A DNA stretch of 64,000 nucleotides from Quercus robur (taxonomy: Eukaryota; Streptophyta; Magnoliopsida; Fagales; Fagaceae), in NCBI RefSeq assembly GCF_932294415.1, contig NC_065538.1, positions 42,623,843 to 42,687,842 of the forward strand, read 5' to 3'. A model generated the notes under the pieces. That model did not search any database. It saw only the letters and a list, made by a program, of their open reading frames with translations, and was not told the DNA's origin. The position numbers and the translations under genes are program-made. Shown piece by piece: positions 22,153 to 31,965 of this stretch. The stretch's first letter is position 1. Each line of letters begins with the position of its first letter.

Positions 22153-25100
22153 ATGGCTGCTATTCCTGCTCAGCTCCCTGATGAGTTTGGTCCTGGGCCC
22201 ATTGACGATTCGGTGTTAAGGTTTATAAAAACACATCGAGCGTGCGCTGTTTGGGAAGGCAAGGTAAAAATTAAAACCGACCACCTGCTGAATATTCTCT
22301 TCTTATCCTTTTACATTATGTTGATTTTTTTTTTTCTTCCCATTTCTGAAATTCTAAGTGTCAATGGTATTACTAGCTTTCAATGCATGGTCATGCGCAT
22401 TAGTTGGGTTAAGTTAGATTGGTTGACTGTTAGTGTGGGTGTACACTTTACTACCATTCACTCTTTCATCTAGAAAACCAAGAAAAACACTTTGAGATGA
22501 AACTAATGCTAAAAGTATGAAATTTAGGCTAAAAGGATCATAGTTATGTTCCAAATATTCCAATATGTAAAAAATTAAATGCAGCCAGGCAACCCTCAAT
22601 AGAAGAATGATGAACCGGCATTATTAAAAGAATGTTATTACTTATTACTTACCACAACAGCAGTAATGATTCATTGTTACATTACAATCTTGTGATGCTA
22701 AAATTGCTATGTAGAATGCAATGAATTAAACTAATCACATCAAAAATAAATAAATAAATAAACTGAACTCAATTGAGACTTACAAGTATATTAAGTCTCA
22801 TGCTAAACACTGACAATACTGTGTCCATGTGCTTATAATAACTTGGCCTTATTTCTTTATTTTGTCTCCCCAAAAGAATGGTCATGATCAACATTTTGTA
22901 TAAGCATATTCTAGCCAATTAATAATCTTGGTGTATACTTTGTGTGTGTGCATATTCGTAATCGCCAGTGCTCCACAGTTCAGAAACTAGGTTGGCAACT
23001 TTCCTTATAACAATTTCCATAATCAAGCTAACAAGTTTTAAATACATACCTTACAGCCCGAGTGGATAGCATTTTGGTGCCATGCATAGCCCTCTTTACA
23101 TAACCAAATCAATTAGCCTTAACCAAGTTACCACTCTCTTTGTCTATGACAAGGCCTCTAATCACCTAGATGAAACAATTGAACAATTTGTGCTTAGTTA
23201 CAGGAAAGAAAAACAAATGTCAGGACCAGCAAAAAATGCCATGATTTACAAACTCTGAAAATTGTGTAGAAATGAAGATGTCAGTAAGAGTACGTTTAAA
23301 TGTGTTGCGTACATGAATGTGTTGTATACGTGAACTCGATGTCTGTGCATACATGAACAAAGCAATCCTAGGTTCATAAGAGTTATTTTTGTTTGAAGCA
23401 ATGTGACCTGTGATAATTTTATTGTTGCTTGGCAAGAAGTTGTTCAGGTTGTGGTTGTTGCAGTAATTTTTCTTGTTATTATTGAGAATGCTAGCCTTTG
23501 CCTCTAGTTTCTTTTACTTTCCTCTATTTAGGTTGTTTATTTTCCATCTAACTTTTCCTGGTTTAGAGACAGCAATAGGCTAGTCGCATGGGAAGCCTTT
23601 CATTACTAGACAAATGTAGAAAGTGCATTGCATCCTTTTATTTTTCTCCCGTTGTTGCTTTTTTTTTTGGTTTTTTTTTTTTCTTTTTGGGGTTGATATT
23701 TTAAGGTCCCTTCATAACTGCTTTATTTTTGTTTTTTGGGATCAATAACTACAATCATATATACAAAGGTTATGACATATTGCATCTCATCACCATAGTT
23801 CTATCATGTGCAGGATCCAGGGCCACTGACATGCCGCGGTCGTAATGACGAGTTCCGAAAACGACGCCGGATAGTGGTGGATGATCGTATCGTCGACATT
23901 GTGAAGAGAGTTGGATTAGAGGGGCTGTATAGGACCCCAGGTAGAGAGATTGATCATAACCTGATCACGGCCTTCGTTGAGCGATGGCGGCCTGAAACCC
24001 ACACCTTCCACCTGCCCCATGGTGAGACAACGATCACATTACAAGATGTGGAGGTTCTTTTCGGGCTTCCAATCGATGGTGAGGCAATTGTTGGAACAAC
24101 TGACTTGAAATGGAAGGATGAATGTCGGAGTCTGCTTGGAATTGCTACTAATAGCACCACGCTTCAAGGACAAAGGATCCAAATTAAGAAGCTACTAGAA
24201 AAAATTGACGAAGGGTTGCCCGATGATGCAACAGAGGTGGTTGTGCATCAATATGCACGGTGTTATATCCTAGCACTCCTGGCAGACACAATTTTCGCCG
24301 ACAAGTCTGGTGATAGGGTGCATACGATGTGGTTGCAGATGCTGAGGAACCTTCGAAATCCACCTCAGTACAGTTGGGGGAGCGCTTGCCTTGCATGGCT
24401 GTACAAACAGTTATGCAGGGCAACCGACAGAAGTGCTAGTCAGATTGGTGGGGCCTTGTTGCTAGTTCAGTATTGGGCATGGGTCAGATTCCCTTTTTTG
24501 TGCCCAAGGATGGACCTCCCACCAGATGGTGCATATGGCCCACCATTTGCACCTTCTCCATTGTCTATTAAGTAAGTCTCTTCCTTGACCGATTCTCTCT
24601 ATTGGAAATAGATCCATAATTTTAAACACATTGTTAGACATAGAAAATTAAATTTTAACCTTGATATTCTTCAAATTTTGACTGATTAATAGCTGAGTAA
24701 TAGCTCCACAAATCATATGTTTAGATAACCATTTATTAGTATAAACTTAGTGGTATGTACTGTTAAATTTACGATTGCCCATCATTTAACTATAATTGAT
24801 TATTTCATATTCTCAATTCCAAGTATTGACTCCCTCTTTCGCAATTGTAGGACTGTGTGGGTTGTGAACACCTTGAATAGCCCCGCCGAAATCTGTTTGG
24901 TCCGGTACCGTCAGCTTTTAGATTGTATGCATCCAAAGCAGGTACCAAAATTGTGTTTATTCTATTGTTTATGACTATTGTATTTATAAATGTAAAAAAG
25001 CTCATAGATATGGAACATTGCATAATGTGCTGCCCTTTGATTTGATTATTTCAGGTGGTGTGGCAACCATATGAAGCTGAATTAGCCCACCTGCCTGCGT

Positions 25101-26537
25101 TTTGTGTCGCCGGAAGGGATGTATGGACAGCGAGGGTACCGCTTGTATGTTTCTGGCTAGTAGAGAAACATACACCGGACCGTGTTGTTCGTCAGTTCGG
25201 GATGGTACAAGAACCCCCCCTATATGTTGATACTGACGAAGCCCTTCATGCCATAGACCTGAGGGGGAAGATGGAGGTGAATTGGAGGGACAGACATTAT
25301 GGCCATATCCGAGTATGGGATAGTCGAGCACGATCTCTATGTCCTGGAGCACAACTAGAGGGTGATATGTCGCCTGCTCATCCATACTTCGATTGGTACG
25401 ATAGGGTGACTTGGAGGTTCGTCGACCACACTTCAGCTTCACTTATTATTATGGTAATTGCTTCGACCTTTCTTTTCAATTTTTGTTGCGTATCAAGAAC
25501 TTCAGTATGATGTACTAATGGTATTTATTTACTTTCAGGTTGCCAGTCACAAGAAGTTGTTGAAACTTTATACAGTAGGCAGTCATGAGTACAAGCATAT
25601 TTCAGCTGTACTTAAGACAGTGGAACGCCTTCACCGTATAACTGCTCGACTTCCGTTGGAAGATATCGATGGGGCAAATCCAGAAGCCCCAGAAGATACT
25701 GGACGACCAAGCACAAGCTCAACTCATGCCAGCCATAGCCATGGTCAGCGTGCTGCATCCCATCAGGTCGTCAGTAGGGCAGATCTCCCTCCACCCCCAC
25801 GTGCATCTCGTGCCCCAGAGTTCCCTCCACCTCCACATGCATCTCCTTCCCCAGAGATCCCTCCACGTACTGCTCATGCAGTTTCTGACCTAGAGATCTC
25901 TCTACCCACTGCTCATGCATCTTTTCACCCCGAGATCCCTTCACACACCTCACATACATTTTTTGATCCTGCTCATCTTTCATTTACTCCACCATCCTTT
26001 GATCTCGGCCCTGATTTCAGTCAAACCCCTCCTGTCATGCACACGCAATCCCCCTCGTACAGCATTGGCCATACAGACCATGTATCACCCCATAGTCACT
26101 CCATGTCATTCATGCCCACTCCTAGACTGCATATAGATCCCATCACTACGGGCACTCACATTTCATTTGCTACACCATCCTCCCCCGCAGTTGTTGGGAG
26201 TCAAGCAAAACAGCCAGCTGTGCATGTTGAGAATGAGCAGGTTGTTGGGTTACAGTCACCCCCACAAGGTTGACCTAAACGTACAATAAAAGCACCTCCT
26301 TGTGGGACAGGTGGTCACAAAGCAGGACACAACGTTGGCCCCACGGTATGACAAATCATTTAATGTAATGAATATCGAGTAACTACTGTTATGGTTGGTA
26401 TTGGAATTCATGTAATCCATTGTTTGGTTGTAACTTCATCTTTGCAGCATCGTGAGGAGCCTCACGAAGGAGACGCAGTACCCCCTCCCCCACATACCAG
26501 ACACTATACGAGACAGCATAAGCGTAAAATGCATTAG
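22153..26537 (+). CDS. Plant mobile domain (MAIN-like) protein, six exons, late in-frame TGA
   Basis: Exons joined by eye at GT/AG sites are 22153-22263, 23814-24571, 24851-24941, 25055-25453, 25539-26345 and 26448-26537, which sum to 752 codons. Residues 14-37 ('GPGPIDDSVLRF...VWEGK') and exons 2-4 ('LITAFVERWRPETHTFHLP', 'TLQDVEVLFGLPIDGE', 'RYRQLL', 'WQPYEAEL') form the plant mobile domain known from Arabidopsis MAIN/MAIL proteins and from transposons. Exon 5 is a Pro/His-rich tail with imperfect 'PPPPHASP' repeats; exon 6 ends in basic residues (RQHKRKMH). A TGA at 26271-26273 (codon 698) interrupts the tail; the expected codon may be CGA. Host MAIN proteins act in silencing and genome stability; the role of element-borne copies is unknown. 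It converges with the mudrA gene. Confidence 0.85.
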
Positions 26538-28504
26538 GATTAGCATCCCATAGAGGTTCTCTCTCTCTCTCTAGTCAAACCTTAATGGTTACTATATTAA
26601 CAAAGGTGCCATACTGTAGATATTAATTAATAGATTTGTATGTGAAATTTGTAGCCTAATAGTAATCTTTCAATAATTCCAGAAGCAAGATTTTGAAAGT
26701 TCACAAATATGACTTTTCAACTTTTGGAGGCATATACTTCACAATTTAATGCATGAATTGGGGAAGTGAAGGAAGCTTGACTAGTTTTCCTTTTGAAGTG
26801 TTTCCCTAAAATTTGCAGCTAGTGTTGCTTTTCTTGTTCAAGTATAAGAATTATCAGCATGCTTTTGATATCTAGGGTTGGGACTAAATGTAAATTGGCA
26901 TGGAATTTGTAGTTTTGAATGGGCCCTTTTCTGCTTTTCTGGACTAACTTGAGAATTTGGCTGTTTGGAAAACCTTATTTGCCCAACGCATGGGATGTAT
27001 TCCCTTGCAGGACTTTATCTGTAAAATCTTAGCCAATTTAGTACACCTTTCGTGTATTTTTTTTCCTTAGGCTGATGTCAATATGAATAGATGTGGAATC
27101 CAAATTCAATATCACTGAAAATTTTGAAAGATAGAATAATAGAGATAATTGAAAATTTAAATTATGAGTAGACTTGATAAAAGTGCATGTGCTACCCAAG
27201 AGTAGCATATTCCAACTTTAATAGAAGTGGAAGTGGTGATTATCTCAGGGCATTCATTTCTTGAAAAATAATAATCATTTTTGTTGATGCATGACTCAAT
27301 GTGTTGGAGCCAGTCGGGAGATATTATTTACTTCATCTTGCAGGAAGTCTATGTAAACATAGAGAGTAAAGGTGTGTTCTAATTTGTTGGTTTTGGTTCT
27401 TTTCTCTAGCGGCATCAATTGATAACCTAGCTTCGCAGTTTTAACCTCACTTTCATTCTTTTTATGGAAGTTCAGCGACACTTTAAAATAGCGAATTAGT
27501 TGCAATTTAGTTCTTACATTTGAGGAGAAGAATTGTCAGCAAAAAATAATGTGGTTCTATATGACTTCAAGGGTCAGAACAATGCCAATATCCTCTCTTC
27601 ATAACCAACTCATGTGCAAGCTCAATTAGAACTGAATTCATGGTTCTATCTCTCTTCTAGTTATGAAGCTTTTTCCATAGCAGAAAATTGTGTTTCTGTA
27701 CAATTATTGATTAAAGGAATTATCTGAATTTTATGTCAGTTCAACACTTTCAAGATTTGATTCTTATAAAGATCCTTTAGGTTAACAACTAAATCCAAAT
27801 CCAATTAATGAATGTCTATTCTTAGATCAAACTAGAAGTTAGGTAGGTTCTTTCTCTTTTAGGATTCTAATTTGATCAAGCTCAATATATATAATTGAGT
27901 AATTGACTGAAGATTGAACAATTATGACGTTATACTATTTCCCCACAGATAAAACTAAGTATTAATATCCTTTTTTAAACATAGATCATTTATTCAGGAT
28001 TTCAAACTTAAAATAACAATTTGAATTTATGTAATTATTATTTTTACATTCTGTCACATCCTGATTACTCAGCTTATGTTTTAATGTAACTGGATTGGAA
28101 CTTGGGTCTTGCTAGTTCTGCAATGAACTCAATCTGTCTATGGCCTTATGCAATTCCAATTATTGAGGCCGTTCACTCTTCAGATTCTAATTGTTAGGTG
28201 ATCATGGGGATTGTGCTAGAGTTCCTGACTGTATAGTGCGTACTTGTTTCATTTAGAATGCTTGAACTCATTTTTGCCTTGATGCATTGCTGTTCTGAAG
28301 ATAAAAATGTATTTATTTCATTGGAGCAGCATTTATTAATTTCAAATATAGAATAATAATTTAAAAATTATTGTGTGGCTTTCCTATTTGAATTACATTA
28401 TTTTCAGGGTAGCAAATGAAATACCTTCTCCTAGACATCCATGCAATTATTCCCTTTTATTTCAGAAGATGACATTTGCATTTAGTAATGAATAAAACTT
28501 GATC
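26538..28504. other. Non-coding MULE interior
   Basis: About 2 kb of AT-rich sequence without a recognised gene. A CT microsatellite lies at 26557-26573. The base composition looks like plant intron or UTR, so part of it may have come along with the captured exon that follows. Confidence 0.4.
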
Positions 28505-28925
28505 TAATGTGATGAACAGTGAGTGGTAATTCAGTTGCTGAGATCACCAATGGAGAAGCTTATACCAGTGGGAAGTCAGACAATGAAGTCCCAACATCCC
28601 GAGTCTTTCCTAATACAAGATCAGCGGATAAATTTTAACTTAAATAGGCATGCTGTGGGAGCAGGCAGAGCATCCAGTCATTCCTTGGCTTTGAACGCAC
28701 AGCCAGCATCTTATTCTGAAGAAGGCAACAAAATTAATATGAGGGGCACTCAGTATGAGAGTAGTCTTGAATCAATGAATCCGCTTCAACACGAGTCCAT
28801 GACACAGGTGGTGGAATCTACTTTTATCGTTTTGGATCGTCTATTAGTTAATTATACACCTTTTCAAGAGCGTGTGAAGGAGTTCATTGCCTGTGCATCA
28901 TCAGACAATGGACAATTAGCTATGA
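28505..28925 (+). pseudogene. Unidentified captured coding-like fragment
   Basis: The first about 110 bp read well in one frame ('SGNSVAEITNGEAYTSGKSD') and the remainder in another ('NLNRHAVGAGRASSHSL', 'ESMTQVVESTFIVLDRLLV', 'FQERVKEFIACASSDNG'), suggesting one exon with a frameshift near 28620. Composition is coding-like (amphipathic, Ser/Asn-rich, then helical). I do not recognise the family. The right end overlaps the start of the 116-bp inverted repeat (28905), so the homologous end of this coding piece recurs on the other strand at 30780-30791. Confidence 0.45.
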
Positions 28926-29020
28926 GTGTTCTATTCCATATCTTTATTTTAAATTTGTTCTGGTATTGATGAAACATTCACAAACTCACAAGAAGTTTAT
29001 TGTAGGAAATACAAAGTTGG
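28905..29020 (+). repeat. 116-bp inverted repeat, left arm, flanking the aminotransferase exons
   Basis: The reverse complement is found at 30676-30791 with about three mismatches. It includes the tail of the preceding coding-like fragment (acaatggacaattagc) and about 100 bp of AT-rich sequence. Confidence 0.9.
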
Positions 29021-29282
29021 TAATCTCTTGTTATCAAACACTTGCTGAGAGTAATAATGGAAATGTCTTTTCCCAATTCTTTTGCACATTGACCACAAAC
29101 ATGTAGAAAAACTCACTGAAGCTCTGTTGTTTGCGAGTCTATAGTTATAACTATTGTAATTATCACTGTCACAATGAAACTTAGTATGTGAAATTCATCA
29201 TGTACATGTGTGTAAAAGACATTTGTCAAAATATAATAAATATTCTGATCTATCTGCTCAAAATTACTGCAACATTTTGCAG

Positions 29283-30133
29283 GGTGAAATTCATCATGTT
29301 GTAAATCCAGATCCATACCATGGAGTTTTTGGTTCCGATGCCAATCGTTATGCCAAAGATTTGCAAGATCACATTGATTTTGGTACTTCAGGAAAAGTTG
29401 CAGGATTTATAGCTGAAACAATTCAGGTTATCTTCTTTTCTTTTCTTTTTTCTTCATTTTTTTCTTTTTTGGCATCTATAGTAAGGTCTGAAATTGTTGG
29501 TGTTACAACCACCTATTTAAGGACACTGAAAATTTTCTAATTGGTTGTACTTTTCACTTACTGTAGGGAGCTGGAGGAGCAGTTGAATTGGCGCCTGGAT
29601 ACTGGAAACTGGTTTATGACATTGTACGCAAGGCTGGTGGTGTCTGCATTGTAGATGAAGTGCAAACTGGCTTTGGTCGAACAGGAAGCAATTACTGGGG
29701 CTTTGAAACACAGGGCGTCATTCCTGATATATTTACTATGGCAAAGGTCATTACCCATAATCTATTTTAGGAAGACATGTAAATCATGTTAGTGTTGCAA
29801 GTGTCAATAGCTTTTTTCTTTAAATAACTTACAATTTCAGTTAATCAGTTTTTGTTTTATAATCTTATGCAACCATTCCATTGAATCTCACAATTAATAT
29901 CTATCAGGGTATTGGCAATGGTTTACCATTGGGAGCAGTTGTGACAACCCCAGAGATTGCGAGTGTATTGGCCCAGAAAATTCAATTTAATACTTTTGGA
30001 GGAAACCCTGTATGTTCGGCTGGGGGGCTAGCAGTGCTGAGAGTTATTGACCAGGAGAAGCGTCAAGCTCATTGCGCTGATGTTGGTTCTCACTTGCTCA
30101 AGCGTTTGAGAGCTCTTCAGCAAACACATGAAA
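29283..30133 (+). pseudogene. Captured exons of alanine:glyoxylate aminotransferase 2 (mitochondrial, class III)
   Basis: Three consecutive exons with intact AG/GT borders are present: 29283-29426 (48 codons), 29567-29746 (60 codons) and 29908-30133 (75 codons plus one base). All are in phase and free of stops. They encode '[16 protein letters not shown]', '[19 protein letters not shown]', 'DIFTMAK' and '[19 protein letters not shown]'. The Asp of VDEVQTG pairs with the pyridoxal phosphate ring nitrogen, and the Lys ending exon 2 should be the Schiff-base lysine. The host enzyme is about 475 residues long; N- and C-terminal exons are missing, so no enzyme can be made. The introns are retained, so the capture came from DNA, not RNA. 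It lies between the arms of a 116-bp inverted repeat. Confidence 0.88.
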
Positions 30134-30675
30134 GTAATTACTCTTGAATTTAACATTTGTAAAACAATCATCACACTTTTGTCTGTATACGGGTATCTAT
30201 TGTAATTTAATAGATAATATTGGCCTTGCCCTTTTAGAGCACTTCCTCTAAGTCTCCAAATTACATTGAAATGTGAATCCTATGAACCAATTGTTAGGTT
30301 TCTATGCACTAGTGGAATTTCTTTCCTTAGTATTAAAAACCCATATACGTAATATAGTATTCCCATTAATCACTAATTCCCATTAATCAATGAATGCAAA
30401 CCTTAAGAAGGTCACTGTTAATTTAATATTTGCCTTCATGCATCATGCTAATGAAAATTGTATGAGGATTTTAGTCTTCAGGCAGGAGCTTGCATTTAAA
30501 CTTAAACAGAGTTTTATCAAGTTTTACTTGATGTCATGGCCCTCAGTCGGTACTTCCCTGTATCTGTTAGAATCAGTTTTTCGCAGTAGCCAATGTGTTA
30601 TCTATATGGGTTTCCTCTCCAATTCAATATCGTTAAACTTGTTTTTTATGTGTTATTTGTACACTTATTTCCTCT
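30134..30675. other. Non-coding flank of the captured aminotransferase
   Basis: Probably the start of the next parental intron. The open frame at 30390-30710 has no domain features, and I see no further aminotransferase exon. Confidence 0.4.
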
Positions 30676-30791
30676 CCAACTTTGTATTTCCTACAATAAA
30701 CTTGTTGTGATATTGTGAATGTTTCATCAATACCAGAACAAATTTAAAATAAAGATATGGAATAGAACACTCATAGCTAATTGTCCATTGT
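30676..30791 (-). repeat. 116-bp inverted repeat, right arm
   Basis: Partner of 28905-29020. The arms enclose 1,655 bp containing only the aminotransferase exons and their introns. I did not find a clear target duplication outside the arms. Confidence 0.9.
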
Positions 30792-31965
30792 TCAAATTAA
30801 AATAAAAGTCATCTATTTCACCTTTTCTGTTCCATTGATGCTTCTATCAATCACAAATTGTTAGAATTTATTTTTTCCTTATAAAATAACCAATGTTTAA
30901 AATGGGGAAAAAAAATCAGACAAATGGGAGGTTGTAATTGATATATTTGATAGACAATAATCTGTTCACTAGATAAATGCATAGTCGGGTTTGCATGGAT
31001 GTTGAGGTGGGAAATTTCCTACGAGTGTCGTTAGAAATAAGTGTTTCCTTGGGGTGTTTATTGTTTCTCTCTTTTTGGTTGTTTTTTGATGAATGAGCAT
31101 GATTGCACTGATGGTACTGACCAAGCTTCAATTGGAAGTTGTAGCATCAATGCTCAAAGCACGAATAATTAAAGGGCTGATGGTGGATTGACAATATATA
31201 TTACTGCTTGAAGGGGAAGGGAAGGATGTGCATGTGTCTATAGCATTCAGGAAAAATCATAGTTAAGAATTGTGAACATTGGGTTCAATAAAGGCTTTTT
31301 ATGTTTTTTTTTTTGGGAACAAAAGAACCCTTACAAGTAATATTCTCCCCTAAAAAATAAAATAAATTTTTATTTTTATTTTTTTACCTAAATAATGAGG
31401 CTATTGCATTTACGTGGAGCTCTCTTGCCATTTCTCTTTTTGGTCTTCTATAATTAACTATAATAGGAGGAAAAAAACAACCTTAAAAACAACCTTAACC
31501 GTCCAAGTCACACATCACTCTGACAAAATTTGTTCCTGGCCTGGATATATATGTACTGTTTAAAGTTCATTTCAGTAAGTTAATTCAATCATCACAATTA
31601 AACTAGTGAGTAGTAAGCAATATAAACTACAAAATTGTGGGGATTTAAAATTGAAAGACAAAATTAAACAGTCATAATATCACAATCTAGAAACAGGTAC
31701 ATTAGATATAAAATACTTCGATTACAAGTTCATTCAGTGACAAACAAAATAATAATTGTGTGGATACAACCCAGTAGTAAGTTCAAATACATAATAAAGA
31801 GAACCCCAATTGACATCTACAATGCCATTCCAAACTCGAGTATTTGCATGCCTAGCAAAAATTCAAATATTGTTGTTAGATACCAAAACCCAAAACATAC
31901 GTACTAATCTATGCAACTTGGCTAATTGATACAATCATGGCATTTTATATAAAAGCATCACTTAC
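30792..31965. other. AT-rich spacer 3' of the transposase gene
   Basis: No gene. It lies downstream of the captured exons (+) and of the mudrA gene (-), so it probably contains the mudrA transcript end. Confidence 0.4.

Noticed and set aside
26271..26273. TGA read as a recoded (selenocysteine) codon
   Set aside because: Land plants lack this use; a decayed CGA or a true stop is simpler.
29283..30133. Aminotransferase as a functional host gene
   Set aside because: Only the three middle exons are present, within the TIRs of a MULE and between inverted repeats; ends of the enzyme are missing.
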